This document shows positions 31,834-41,308 of a stretch of 64,000 bases of DNA, one piece after another. Location of the stretch: NCBI GenBank assembly GCA_017450125.1, contig JAFSWZ010000035.1, positions 1 through 64,000 of the forward strand. Reading direction: 5' to 3'. The DNA comes from Synergistaceae bacterium (GTDB taxonomy: Bacteria; Synergistota; Synergistia; Synergistales; Aminobacteriaceae). Within the stretch, counting starts at the first letter, position 1. The number at the start of each line of letters is the position of its first letter. Under the pieces are notes generated by a model. It saw nothing but the letters and a program-made list of their open reading frames with translations, was not told the DNA's origin and ran no database searches. A program made the position numbers and the translations under genes.

Positions 31834-33296
31834 TGGCATTCAGGCATGGAGTGTACAAGTCGGAAGTCCCAACGTCATTAATCGCGCCCGTGCAGACAGA
31901 GGCAGGCTTGCCCGTAATCGTGGGTACAGCTCCGATTCATCTGGCCTCCGACGAGGAAGCATTGAGCAACGTCAACAAGCCCCAGCTCATCCACAACTAC
32001 AAGGACGCTGTTGCGCTGTTCGGATTCTCGCGCGACTGGGAGAAATACACGCTGAGTGAGTTCATCTATTCACAGTTTGCGCTGTTCGCGATGAGTCCGT
32101 GCGTGCTGATTAACGTTCTTGACCCCGCGAAGCACAAGCAGACCATCAGCCCCGCGAACTTCACGATAACCGACGGCGCAGCAAATTTGGGGCAGGACGT
32201 TATCCTTGCGAACGGAGTAACTTTCGACGGCACAACCGCATACACAGCAGGGGTAGATTACTCTCTGGGCTATGACGATGAGGGCAATGCGATTCTGTCC
32301 GTCCTAAGCGGTGGGAGGTTGGCGAACGCAAGCAGTGTGAAGGTAGGTTTCACGAAGCTCAACCCTTCAGCAGTAACGTCATACGACATAATCGGCGGGA
32401 TTGACGCGAGCACAGGAGACTACACCGGCTTTGAGCTGGTCAACCGTGTGTTCCCGAAGTTCAGGTTAGTGCCGGGATTATTGGGAAGCCCTAAGTGGTC
32501 GGAGAAGCCCGAAGTTGCGGCGGTAATGCGTGCGAAGGCTGAGAACATCAACGGCCTGTTCACTGCAATAAGCGTTGTTGACATTCCGAGCGACACAGCC
32601 GGAGCGGACAGATACACGGAAGCTCCCGAGTGGAAGAACCGCAACAACTACATGGGCACGCACGAGATAACCTGCTGGCCGAAGGTTAAGCTCGGTGATG
32701 ACGTGTTCCACCTGTCGACACAGTTAATCGGCCTCATGAACAAGACGGACTCCAACAACGAGGACGTGCCTTACGAGTCGCCGTCGAACAAGCTCCTGCA
32801 GATGAACTCCTGCGTAGTTGCTGGCGGCAAAGAAGTCGACTTAGGCATTGAGGAGGCCAATTACCTCAACGGTCAGGGCATTGTTACAGCCCTAAACTGG
32901 ATCGGAGGCTGGCGCGCGTGGGGCAACAGGACGGCGGCTTATCCCGCAAACACCGACGCTAAGGACTGCTTCATCCCCATCCGGCGAATGTTCAACTGGA
33001 TAGGCAACGAATTTATCCTCACGTTTTGGCAGAAAGTCGATGCTCCGATGACACCGCGACTAATCCGCACAATCATCAACAGTTACAACGTAAGGCTGAA
33101 CGGGTTATCCGCGCGGCAGTTCATCTTGGGCGGGCGCATCGAGTTCAACAGCACCGAGAACCCTACGACGGACTTGCTCAACGGCATTCTGAGATTTCAC
33201 ATATACATCACGCCGCCTCCGCCAGCCGAACAAATCTGGGGCATCTTCGAGTTCGACCCTGATTATTTCGACGTACTGTTTGAGGCCGTTGCGTAA
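31833..33296 (+). CDS. Tail sheath protein (P2 FI-like)
   Basis: A 487-residue contractile sheath subunit. The N-terminus FRHGVYKSEVPTSLIAPVQT and the C-terminal RRMFNWIGNEFILTFWQKVD with NVRLNGLSARQFILGGRIEF are diagnostic of the P2-type sheath. With the tube protein next to it, it fixes this phage as a myovirus. Confidence 0.95.
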   Translation: MAFRHGVYKSEVPTSLIAPVQTEAGLPVIVGTAPIHLASDEEALSNVNKPQLIHNYKDAVALFGFSRDWEKYTLSEFIYSQFALFAMSPCVLINVLDPAKHKQTISPANFTITDGAANLGQDVILANGVTFDGTTAYTAGVDYSLGYDDEGNAILSVLSGGRLANASSVKVGFTKLNPSAVTSYDIIGGIDASTGDYTGFELVNRVFPKFRLVPGLLGSPKWSEKPEVAAVMRAKAENINGLFTAISVVDIPSDTAGADRYTEAPEWKNRNNYMGTHEITCWPKVKLGDDVFHLSTQLIGLMNKTDSNNEDVPYESPSNKLLQMNSCVVAGGKEVDLGIEEANYLNGQGIVTALNWIGGWRAWGNRTAAYPANTDAKDCFIPIRRMFNWIGNEFILTFWQKVDAPMTPRLIRTIINSYNVRLNGLSARQFILGGRIEFNSTENPTTDLLNGILRFHIYITPPPPAEQIWGIFEFDPDYFDVLFEAVA

Positions 33297-33309
33297 GGGA
33301 GTGTGAAGG

Positions 33310-33834
33310 ATGAGCAACATAATTCCTGAAAAGGGTATAAATTTCAGCGTCTACCTTAACGGCGAGGACTTGCTGGGAATTGCGGAGGGCACAATCCCCA
33401 CGCTTGAGTCAATGACGAGCGAAGTCAAGGGCGCAGGTGTTGCAGGAGTAGTTGAGAGTCCAGTAGTGGGGCACTTCAACTCAACGAATTTCTCTCTGAC
33501 ATGGCGCACGGTTACTAAGGACTTCTTGAAACTCTTTGCCCATGATACGAACGACCTAGAGCTGTTCTCAGCATTGCAGTGGTACGACGCGGGACTCGGC
33601 GCGTACAAGAAGGTACAGCTTCACGTGTACATGAAGGCCATCACGAAGACCCGCACGCCCGGAAATTTGGTAGTCGGCGACCTGCAGGATACGCAGATGG
33701 AGTTCGAAGTGCCGTACATGAAGATAGAGCTTGACGGCAAAGAGTGGATCGAGCTTGACAAATACAACTACATCTACAAGGTGAACGGAGTAGATGAGCT
33801 TGCGGAAGTGCGTACGGCATTAGGCAAGAGTTAG
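33310..33834 (+). CDS. Tail tube protein (P2 FII-like)
   Basis: A 174-residue tube subunit (YLNGEDLLGIAEGTIPTLES, then VKGAGVAGVVESPVVGHFNS, matching the P2 FII pattern in which the N-terminus describes a tube loop). It stacks as hexamers inside the sheath. Separate ribosome site (GGGAGTGTGAAGG) 6 bases ahead of ATG. Confidence 0.93.
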   Translation: MSNIIPEKGINFSVYLNGEDLLGIAEGTIPTLESMTSEVKGAGVAGVVESPVVGHFNSTNFSLTWRTVTKDFLKLFAHDTNDLELFSALQWYDAGLGAYKKVQLHVYMKAITKTRTPGNLVVGDLQDTQMEFEVPYMKIELDGKEWIELDKYNYIYKVNGVDELAEVRTALGKS

Positions 33835-33845
33835 GAGGCTGAACG

Positions 33846-34199
33846 ATGAAGATAAAGCTGAAGAAGGCAATCAAGCACAAGGGGCAGGAAATCTACACGC
33901 TGGATATTCCCCTTGAAGACCTCACGGGCAACGACTTAATCGACGTGGAGAAACAGTTAGTGCAGTCAGGTGAAGTGCCTATTGTTACGGACTTCAACCG
34001 GGTGTACCTGATAAACATAGCGGCAAAGGCAGTACACATGCCCGTAGAAATTCTGAAGGAAGCGAGCGCAAAGGATTTCACGAGGATAACGAACGAGGTG
34101 CGAAATTTTTTGACGCTTTCGGACTCCGACGAGAACGAGGAGGAAGGAATCCCGGAGAAGCTCCCCGCAACATCCTCCGGCGAATCGCAGTCCGATTAG
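33846..34199 (+). CDS. Tail assembly chaperone, short form (P2 gpE-like)
   Basis: A 117-residue acidic protein (KLKKAIKHKGQEIYTLDIPL, LTGNDLIDVEKQLVQSGEVP) in the E position between tube and tape measure. It coats the tape-measure protein during tail assembly. A T-TTT-TTG slippery heptamer near codon 88 allows a -1 shifted long form. Confidence 0.85.
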   Translation: MKIKLKKAIKHKGQEIYTLDIPLEDLTGNDLIDVEKQLVQSGEVPIVTDFNRVYLINIAAKAVHMPVEILKEASAKDFTRITNEVRNFLTLSDSDENEEEGIPEKLPATSSGESQSD

Positions 34200-34330
34200 C
34201 GCGCGCAGACACAGGGACTCCCGTTCTAGACTGGCTGAAGATGGCACTCAATGATTTATACGAATGGGTGAACATAGTCAGTGATGAATCGGAGCGAATG
34301 AAGCGGGAAATGGACAAGAAAGGCAGGTGA
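33846..34330 (+). CDS. Tail assembly chaperone, -1 frameshift product (E+E')
   Basis: A -1 shift at 34106-34112 joins the first ~89 codons to an open frame that runs on to TGA at 34328. The extension (about 72 codons) contains RLARADTGTPVLDWLKMALN and ESERMKREMDKKGR, and the -1 frame has no stop from the slip site to 34328. P2 uses the same T-TTT-TTG slip in E/E', where the long form is needed in a set ratio to the short form. Coding: 33846-34111 joined to 34111-34330. Confidence 0.8.
34106..34112 (+). other. Programmed -1 ribosomal frameshift site
   Basis: TTTTTTG with zero-frame phasing T-TTT-TTG. tRNAs decoding TTT-TTG re-pair on TTT-TTT. It lies at the place where tail chaperone genes of lambda and P2 shift, and the -1 frame continues 72 codons. 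Confidence 0.8.
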
Positions 34331-34338
34331 TTTCCTTA

Positions 34339-37300
34339 ATGGCGAACAAGATGGTCGAGATGACCTTTGCGATCGGAGCGGCACTGACCGGCGGATTCGG
34401 TAATGCATTCGGTAAGGCCGGGCAAATGCTCGGACAGCTGCAGCAGCAGTCAGCAGAATTGCAGCAGGTATCGGGGCAGATTGACGGCTTCCAGAAGATG
34501 CAGGACGCGATCACGAAGAATCAGGGCGCGATGGTTGAGGCACAAAATCAGGCGAAAGCCCTTGAGACACAGATAGCCTCATCAGCGCAGAGGACAGCCA
34601 TGTTGAAGAGCCAATACGGGGAAGCACAGGCCGAAGTGGAGAGACTGAATGCCGTTCTTGTGCGCAACAGAGACGCATACAGGGCGGCACAGCTTAACGT
34701 ACAGTCCCTAGAGCGTCAGATTCGCAGCTCCAAGACTCCGACAGCCGAACTTCAGAGACAGTACGCGTCAGCACAAGCGGAAGCCCGCAGGCTGGGTGAG
34801 GCCGTCAAGAGGAGCGGTGCAGAGTTTCAGCAGGCACAAGGCAAAGCTAAACGCCTGAAATCTGAGATGCAATCGTCAGCCTCACAGACGAGGAGTCTCA
34901 AGACCGAAGCGAGGAATCTCAACGCAGAGGCTGAGAAGCTCAAGGGAGGCATAGACCGGGACACAGAGGCGTTGTCGAAGTTGCAAGCCTCGCTGTCAGG
35001 TGCGGGAGTCGACACGAGCCGTTTGGCCTCAGAGCAGGCACGATTGACGGCACAGTCGAAGAAACTTGCAGACGCACAGACACGGCTGCAGACTTCCCGA
35101 GCCGCCCTCAAGGAGACGCGTGAAAAACTCTCATGGGGCAACGTCAAGGGAGACTTGATGAAGGCCGCCGGAATAGGCCTGAGTTTGGGAGCACCAGTTA
35201 TGCAGGCTGCAGAGTTTGAGCACGCCGCCGCTCGGTTGAATGCAGTAGCATTTTCTGGCGGAGGCCGTAACGCTGAGGAGGACGCAAAATCTTTCAAGCT
35301 GTTGCAGGCACAAGCCCGGCAGTTAGGGCGTGATACACAGTTTACGGCGGTACAGGCGGCACAATCTCAGGAGAATTTAGCGCGTGCAGGTTTCGCCGCC
35401 AACGAGATAATTTCTGCGATGCCCGGCTTGCTTGACATGGCGGCTGCTGAGGGAATGGATTTAGCGACGGCGGCGGACATCATGGCGAGTTCACTGCGAG
35501 GGTTCGGGCTTGAGGCAGAGGACGCGGGAAGAGTGAGCAACATTCTTGCGCAGACCAGTGCGGCGAGTAACTCAAGCATCACTGGACTTGGCGAGAGTTT
35601 GAAGTACGTTGCGCCAGTGGCAAAAGGTCTAGGAGTCTCGATTGAGGAGACGAACGCAATGCTGGGTATCATGGCGAACGCTGGCATCAAGGGCAGTCAA
35701 GGAGGTACGGCGTTGCGTGCGGCGTTTACGCGTTTGAGCAAAGAACCGAAGGCTGTCGCAAAAGCACTCGGTGAATTAGGCATCAATGCACGGGACGCAC
35801 AAGGAAACATGCGCGAGATACCCGAACTGATGCAAGCCCTGAGTGAACGTATGAAGAACATGGGCAGTGCGGACAAGATGAAGTACCTGAGCAACATATT
35901 CGGCTCGGAGGCAGCGTCAGGAATGCTCGCGGTTATGGAAGCCTCCGTTGATGGAACGTTGCAGAACTTGACGCGGCTCAACCGTGAGTCCAGCGGACAG
36001 CTCCAAGCCATGAGCAAACACACAGGCCTTAGCATTGAGGAACTGCGCGCCGGAATGGAGAAGGCCGACAAATACGCGCGGCACTTGGGGATTTCGTTCG
36101 GCGACTTGACAGTGTACACGTCGATGTTAGCCCAGAGCGGCATCAAGGGAGCGCAGGCCGACCAGAAACTGACACAGGCATTCTCCCGCATGAAGGACAA
36201 GCCCCGCGAGGTACAGAAGGCGTTGAAGGCCTACGGAATAGCTCTGACTGACGATCAGGGAAAGATGCGGGACTTCAACGTAATCTTGACCGACCTGAAC
36301 AACGCGATGAAGGACATGCAGCCTTCGGAGCAGTTGAAGCAGCTGACAAAGATATTCGGAGCAGAGGGAGCGCAAGCAGTTCAAGCCCTGATGAGGGGAA
36401 TGAGCGACGGCCTGTACGACCAGTATTCAGAGGTAGCGAAGAGTGCGACGGGAGTCAGCAAGGAGATGGCCGATAAGGTGCTAGCGACGTTCTGGGGGCA
36501 GAAGGAGCTCGCGAAGTCAGCCATTGCCGACCTAATGATAACCATTGGGGACGTGCTTTTGCCGACGGTCGAAAACATCGTGAAGACGTTTGCGGAGTGG
36601 ACGGCGAGTCTGGGTAAGCTAGCGTCCGAGCATCCTGAAGCTACGAAGCTGATAGTCGGGACAGTCGGAGCGATAGCCGCCCTTAATGTCGGAATCACAG
36701 CCTTGAAGTATGCGTGGCTGGGAATAAAGCTGCCCTTCCAGACGGCGCGTGTTGCTATGGCCTTTGTGAACGCAAGAATGCTGACGCTCGGACAGACTTC
36801 AATCTGGGTAACAGCCAAGACAAAGATAATGACGGCGGCAACCAAAGCGTGGCAGATAGTAATGAAGGCCGGGCGAGGTTTGCTGAACGTCGGAAAACTG
36901 GTGCTGTACTACGGGAAGCAGATAGCCATAGCTGCAGCAACGAAGGCATGGACAGCCGCCCAATGGTTATGGAACGCGGCCATGAACGCGAATCCCATCG
37001 GGCTGATTATAGTAGCCATAGCAGGGCTTGTAGCCGCAGGGTATTACCTGTACAAAAACTGGGATAAAGTCAAAGCATTGTGGGGTCAGAGTTGGGATTG
37101 GCTGAGTGCAAAAGCCTCATCCGTCGTAGAGTCAGTGAAGAACGTTATAGCTTCGATAAAAGGCTGGGCATCAAAGTATTTCAAGCTGGATTTCTCCGGC
37201 ATGTTTGCAGGCCTCAGATCCGCAATAGGGAGCGCAATAGACACACTGACTAACCTGTTGAGCGCGGTAAAAAGCCTGTTCACGCTGGATTTCTCCGGCA

Positions 37301-38415
37301 TGTGGAACAGCCTTGTTGCCGCAGGAGAAAGCCTCAAGGGAATTTTCAGGGGCATCGGTGAAGCTGTGATGAGCCTGTTCAACATCGACGCATCACGTAT
37401 CATTGAGGGAATAAGAAACGCTTTTGGCGGCGTTACTGACTTCATCTCAGGGCTTGGTGAAATCATCGCGGGTATCTTCACGTTCGATTTCTCTAGCCTC
37501 TCTGCGGGCTTCATGAAATTCTGCGAGGGGGCAAAGAATACGCTGCTCGGACTCGGAGAGACCATCGCAGGATTGTTCAACATAGACTTTTCCGGCGTTT
37601 GGGACAGTTTCATGTCCGGCTTTGACAGTGCTTGCAGTTACATTTCCGGCAAGTTCGGAGAACTCACAAGCTGGGTAGGCAACGGATTATCGAGCGCGTG
37701 GAACTGGACGAAGGGACTATTCGGCTACGGCGATGACACCGGCACACAGGCGCAGGCACAGGAACAAGCCAAGCTCAAGACACAGGTACAGGACATCACC
37801 GTCTTAAACAAGATGAGCGAGGGATTCTCTCAGCGCGTTGCCGAGATGACCGCAGCATGGCAGCCGTTCAAGGCCTCACTAGGTGAAGGTTTCGAGCAGA
37901 TATACAGCGTGATGCAGGGCATAGCCGACAGGATTCGCGGCGTAACAATCCCCGCAGTGAACGAGCTAGCCTCAGCCTTAAGCAGAATCGCGACCGAGAT
38001 AGCCTCAATCGTGCAGGCCGGAGGAATTGAGGTTGAGGTCAGCACACCCACAGCTCCTACAGCGACGAGCTACCGGCAGAGTGTCGGGACATGGAGAGGC
38101 AGGAGGCGTGCGGCAGGAGGTTTCATCAACAGCCCCGAGATCGCGTTAATCGGTGAGGCCGGGCGCGAAGCGGTTATCCCTCTCGAAAACAAAGCACGGG
38201 GTATTCCCTTGTGGAAGGCCGCCGGTGAGGAAATGGGCTTGCTGTTAGGGAGCACAACCAACAACGACAACCGCACAAGCGCGATGACTTTCTCGCCGAC
38301 CTACAACATCACTGTGAACGGCGGCGATCCCAGAGCGGGGCAGGAAATCCGGGAGATAATCGAGGATGTCATGATGGAGTTTCAGGACAGGATGCAGAGG
38401 ACGAGTTTTGCATGA
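34339..38415 (+). CDS. Tape measure protein
   Basis: A 1,358-residue protein that sets tail length. N-terminal ~250 residues are coiled coil (repeated Gln/Ala-rich segments). Residues ~290-720 hold a TP901-type core, with two related copies (GVSIEETNAMLGIMANAGIKG and GISFGDLTVYTSMLAQSGIK). Hydrophobic spans follow (~800-900: ATKAWTAAQWLWNAAMNANP, GLIIVAIAGLVAAGYYLY). At ~948-1080 there are four exact 33-residue repeats plus a partial one. ATG at 34339 is preferred to GTG at 34327. The gene length of 4.1 kb would give a tail near 200 nm by the usual rule. Confidence 0.93.
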   Translation: MANKMVEMTFAIGAALTGGFGNAFGKAGQMLGQLQQQSAELQQVSGQIDGFQKMQDAITKNQGAMVEAQNQAKALETQIASSAQRTAMLKSQYGEAQAEVERLNAVLVRNRDAYRAAQLNVQSLERQIRSSKTPTAELQRQYASAQAEARRLGEAVKRSGAEFQQAQGKAKRLKSEMQSSASQTRSLKTEARNLNAEAEKLKGGIDRDTEALSKLQASLSGAGVDTSRLASEQARLTAQSKKLADAQTRLQTSRAALKETREKLSWGNVKGDLMKAAGIGLSLGAPVMQAAEFEHAAARLNAVAFSGGGRNAEEDAKSFKLLQAQARQLGRDTQFTAVQAAQSQENLARAGFAANEIISAMPGLLDMAAAEGMDLATAADIMASSLRGFGLEAEDAGRVSNILAQTSAASNSSITGLGESLKYVAPVAKGLGVSIEETNAMLGIMANAGIKGSQGGTALRAAFTRLSKEPKAVAKALGELGINARDAQGNMREIPELMQALSERMKNMGSADKMKYLSNIFGSEAASGMLAVMEASVDGTLQNLTRLNRESSGQLQAMSKHTGLSIEELRAGMEKADKYARHLGISFGDLTVYTSMLAQSGIKGAQADQKLTQAFSRMKDKPREVQKALKAYGIALTDDQGKMRDFNVILTDLNNAMKDMQPSEQLKQLTKIFGAEGAQAVQALMRGMSDGLYDQYSEVAKSATGVSKEMADKVLATFWGQKELAKSAIADLMITIGDVLLPTVENIVKTFAEWTASLGKLASEHPEATKLIVGTVGAIAALNVGITALKYAWLGIKLPFQTARVAMAFVNARMLTLGQTSIWVTAKTKIMTAATKAWQIVMKAGRGLLNVGKLVLYYGKQIAIAAATKAWTAAQWLWNAAMNANPIGLIIVAIAGLVAAGYYLYKNWDKVKALWGQSWDWLSAKASSVVESVKNVIASIKGWASKYFKLDFSGMFAGLRSAIGSAIDTLTNLLSAVKSLFTLDFSGMWNSLVAAGESLKGIFRGIGEAVMSLFNIDASRIIEGIRNAFGGVTDFISGLGEIIAGIFTFDFSSLSAGFMKFCEGAKNTLLGLGETIAGLFNIDFSGVWDSFMSGFDSACSYISGKFGELTSWVGNGLSSAWNWTKGLFGYGDDTGTQAQAQEQAKLKTQVQDITVLNKMSEGFSQRVAEMTAAWQPFKASLGEGFEQIYSVMQGIADRIRGVTIPAVNELASALSRIATEIASIVQAGGIEVEVSTPTAPTATSYRQSVGTWRGRRRAAGGFINSPEIALIGEAGREAVIPLENKARGIPLWKAAGEEMGLLLGSTTNNDNRTSAMTFSPTYNITVNGGDPRAGQEIREIIEDVMMEFQDRMQRTSFA
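37180..37575 (+). repeat. Four 99-bp (33-residue) in-frame repeats in the tape measure gene
   Basis: Units start at 37180, 37279, 37378 and 37477, each beginning with codons for Phe-(Lys/Thr/Asn)-x-Asp-(Phe/Ala)-Ser and ending in a Leu/Ile; a partial fifth begins at 37576. Length is three hendecads, fitting a continuous helix. Nucleotide divergence shows they are old. Confidence 0.8.
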
Positions 38416-38621
38416 GGACATACAGGACAGAGCAAGGAGATACGTGGGACATGATAGCCCTGCGAATGTACCCTAAGATTGGGGCTGAAAAGCTGATGGA
38501 TATTCTCCTCGACTACAACCCAGACCACATACACACAGTAATTTTCCCCGCGAACGTGATTCTGAATGTCCCTGACGTTGACGTGCCGGTGATTTCGACA
38601 TTGCCAGCGTGGAAGAGGTGA
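38412..38621 (+). CDS. Tail protein X, LysM-like (P2 gpX)
   Basis: A 69-residue protein: TEQGDTWDMIALRMYPKIGA, then LLDYNPDHIH and VILNVPDV, the P2 gpX/LysM-like fold. It links hub and tube in the baseplate. Overlaps the tape-measure stop by 4 bases. Confidence 0.88.
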   Translation: MRTYRTEQGDTWDMIALRMYPKIGAEKLMDILLDYNPDHIHTVIFPANVILNVPDVDVPVISTLPAWKR

Positions 38622-38626
38622 GAGTC

Positions 38627-39766
38627 ATGGACACACACGCGGCACGATGGGCGGAAGTCGTAATCATCTACGAGGGCGTGAACATTTCGCGAGATATTGC
38701 GCCGTACCTGCTGAACTTCACGTACACCGACAACGCCAGCGACAAGGCCGATGATATTTCCCTGACGCTTGAAGACCGCGAGCGTTTGTGGTGTAGCGAC
38801 TGGTTTCCGAGCAAGGGCGACAAGATTCGCGCGAGCATAGTTATCCACGATTGGGAGGCAGCGAATCAGACACAATCCCTGCCGTGCGGGACGTTTGAGG
38901 TTGACCAGATAGAGTGTTCCGGGCCGCCGAATCAGGTAACGATTAAGGCAGTATCAACGCTGGTAAGTAAGCCGATGCGTCAGGAGAAGCACACCAAAGC
39001 GTGGGAGAACGTGAAGCTCTCGACGATAGCCGGAGACATGGCAGGTAAGAACGGCCTGCGGTTATTCTGGGACAGCTCGGAAGACCCGTTCTTTGAGCGT
39101 CGCGATCAGGTGGAGACTTCGGACTTGGAATTTTTCTCGGGGCTTGCGCGTGATTATGGTATTGCCGTCAAGGTAACGGACACACAATTAGTCTGCTACC
39201 TTGAGGAAGAGTACGAGGAACATGCGCCAGTAGGTGAGCTTTCGTTCGGGGATAAGAAGCTGATTAGCTGGAGCTTTTCGAGCAAGGCAGCAGGCACATA
39301 CAAGGCCGCAAAATTGCAGTATCACGACCCAGTGAAGGATGAGACGTTCGAGGTTGAGGAAGCCGGAGACGCAGAGGGCACAGGCCGTACTCTGGAGATA
39401 AACCAGAAGGCTGACAATCTCGGGGACGCACAGAAAATAGCGAAGGAGAAATTACGCAAGGCTAACAAGAGGGAGATCACGGGCAGTGTTACCTTGATGG
39501 GAGACCTGCGGTTTGTCGGGAGCAGCAACGTAACGATTTCGGGTTTCGGGGCGTTCGATGGCAAGTACGTGATAGAGAAGGCAACGCACAGTGTGAGCGG
39601 TTCATACACGACGAAACTTGACCTGAGCATGGGCAAGGAGTCGAAGCAGAAGGCGGCTACGAAGAAAGCGAAGCCCGGCCGCAGGAAGTCGACGGCGAGT
39701 ACGGACACAGTACGCGAAGTATATTTTGAAGAGAGGGCGGTGCTGATACCACCAGATGGCGGATAA
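38627..39766 (+). CDS. Baseplate hub protein D (P2 gpD-like late control)
   Basis: A 379-residue hub subunit matching P2 gpD (late control protein fold, related to T4 gp27). Typical parts: DIAPYLLNFTYTDNASDKAD, LEDRERLWCSDWFPSKGDKI, SLPCGTFEVDQIECSGPPNQ, and SDLEFFSGLARDYGIAVKVT. ATG at 38627 follows GAGGTGAG. It sits between X and V in the expected order. Confidence 0.92.
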   Translation: MDTHAARWAEVVIIYEGVNISRDIAPYLLNFTYTDNASDKADDISLTLEDRERLWCSDWFPSKGDKIRASIVIHDWEAANQTQSLPCGTFEVDQIECSGPPNQVTIKAVSTLVSKPMRQEKHTKAWENVKLSTIAGDMAGKNGLRLFWDSSEDPFFERRDQVETSDLEFFSGLARDYGIAVKVTDTQLVCYLEEEYEEHAPVGELSFGDKKLISWSFSSKAAGTYKAAKLQYHDPVKDETFEVEEAGDAEGTGRTLEINQKADNLGDAQKIAKEKLRKANKREITGSVTLMGDLRFVGSSNVTISGFGAFDGKYVIEKATHSVSGSYTTKLDLSMGKESKQKAATKKAKPGRRKSTASTDTVREVYFEERAVLIPPDGG

Positions 39767-40208
39767 CTATGATGAATCATGTGCGCACGGGCGGTTCGGG
39801 AAAGTCTCAGCATATGACCCAGAGCGGCACATGGCGCGGATACAGTTCCCGGACAAGGATAATCTTGTGTCTGCGTGGCTGCCTGTGGCAATACCGAACT
39901 CCCTGCAGAACAAGGACGAGAGACACCTGGACATCGGGGAGCATGTTTACTGCAACATGATGGGCAACGGCTTAGAAGTTGGTGTAGTGCTTTGCTCAAT
40001 CTACGACGACAAGAACAAGCCGATAGTTCACGAGCAGGACATCAGGGTAATAACCTTTGCGGACGGCACGCAGATTTCCTACGACAGGGGAAAGCACCTG
40101 CTGAAGGTTGAGTGTGTCGGGGACATCGAGATTCACGCGAAGGGACACATACACATCTTTGCGGACGGTAACATGAAGCATCAGGCGGCGCGTATCGACC
40201 TGAATTGA
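39756..40208 (+). CDS. Baseplate spike protein V (P2 gpV-like)
   Basis: A 150-residue spike. An OB-fold N-terminus (HGRFGKVSAYDPERHMARIQ, then DIGEHVYCNMMGNGLEVG) is followed by a beta-helix segment (ISYDRGKHLLKVECVGDIEI, with alternating strands). A PAAR protein encoded nearby probably caps the tip. Overlaps the hub gene by 11 bases. Confidence 0.88.
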   Translation: MADNYDESCAHGRFGKVSAYDPERHMARIQFPDKDNLVSAWLPVAIPNSLQNKDERHLDIGEHVYCNMMGNGLEVGVVLCSIYDDKNKPIVHEQDIRVITFADGTQISYDRGKHLLKVECVGDIEIHAKGHIHIFADGNMKHQAARIDLN

Positions 40209-40221
40209 GGAGGAATTATTC

Positions 40222-41008
40222 TTGCCGATTCTGCGAGTATTCCCTCGCCGAACGAAAGCGACACCCTTAGACGACTACGTAACCTTTGACCCTCCTGGCC
40301 TATTCATACCCGACGACATAACAGAAATTCACGTATCAGTGGCCTTCACATGGGACTGTGAAGCTAGGCGGCCCAGCATTCAACCAGTCAGGCGGGGAGT
40401 TCACGCCCGGCCTGTACTTGAAGGAAGGGTACGTAATAACGTCGCGAGGTTGTCCGAACAAGTGCTGGTTCTGCGCAGTGCATAAACGCGAGCCGAACGG
40501 ACTTCACGAACTGGAGATAAAGGACGGCTACAACGTAGTGGACGATAACTTTCTAGCTTGCAGTGAGGAACACATAAGGGCAGTGTTCGCGATGCTGAAG
40601 CGACAGCCGCACAAGGCAAAGTTCACGGGCGGGCTGGAGGCAAAAATTCTGAAGTCGTGGCACTGTGAACTGCTTGCGGACTTGAAGCCGGAGCGAATGT
40701 ATTTTGCGTACGACACGCCGGATGACTACGAGCCGTTAGTCCAAGCGTCAAGGCTGCTGAAGGAGTACGGGCTGTTAACGTCTCGGAAGTGCGGGGTGTA
40801 CTGCTTGTGCGGTTATCCGTCAGACACGTTCGAGAAAGCAGAGGCGCGGTTTATGCAGGTTGTGAAGCTGGGAATGTGTCCATACGCGATGCTATGGCGG
40901 GATAAAGACGGAGAGACATCAAGGGAGTGGAGGAAGTTCCAGCGTTCATGGCTAGCCCCGCAAATACTGTACACGAAGCTAAAACAGGAATTAAATGAAA
41001 GGAGATAA
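40222..41008 (+). pseudogene. Radical-SAM-like protein, frame-disrupted
   Basis: Two frames carry one family. From TTG 40222 (after TGAGGAGGAATTATTC) the frame gives MPILRVFPRRTKATPLDDY to HVSVAFTWD. A second frame, offset by one, gives VKLGGPAFNQSGGEFTPGLY and the radical-SAM triad GCPNKCWFC, then DNNFLAC-like EEHIRAVFAMLKRQP and a complete C-terminus. In intact relatives as I recall them, about 20 residues lie between the two segments; these are missing here and the frame is lost near 40353-40358. The second part lacks its own ribosome site. A ~50-60-bp deletion is the simplest explanation. Confidence 0.7.
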
Positions 41009-41011
41009 ATA

Positions 41012-41302
41012 ATGCCAGCGGTAACCAGAAAAGGAGACATGTGCACGGGGCACGCAGATTTCCCGCCACGCAACAGCACCAGCGGAAGCCCTAACGTTTT
41101 TGTGAACGGAATACCCGCGCACCGTGAAGGCGACTCATGGGCTGTACATTGCAACTCTCAGCCTGTGTGTCATGGCGGAGTCCTAGCGTCAGGAAGCGGG
41201 ACAGTGTACGCAAACGGCAGACAGCTCGGACGTATCGGCGACCCTGTATCTTGCGGGTCAAGCGTCGCCACAGGGAGCGGGAATGTTTATGCAGGAGACT
41301 AA
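41012..41302 (+). CDS. PAAR-repeat spike-tip protein
   Basis: A 96-residue protein with the Gly/Ser/His-rich PAAR pattern (VTRKGDMCTGHADFPPRNST, NVFVNGIPAHREGDSWAVHC, VLASGSGTVYANGRQLGRIG). PAAR proteins form a sharp metal-bound cone on gpV-type spikes. Start ATG at 41012 behind AAAGGAGATAAATA. Confidence 0.9.
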   Translation: MPAVTRKGDMCTGHADFPPRNSTSGSPNVFVNGIPAHREGDSWAVHCNSQPVCHGGVLASGSGTVYANGRQLGRIGDPVSCGSSVATGSGNVYAGD

Positions 41303-41308
41303 CACGTC

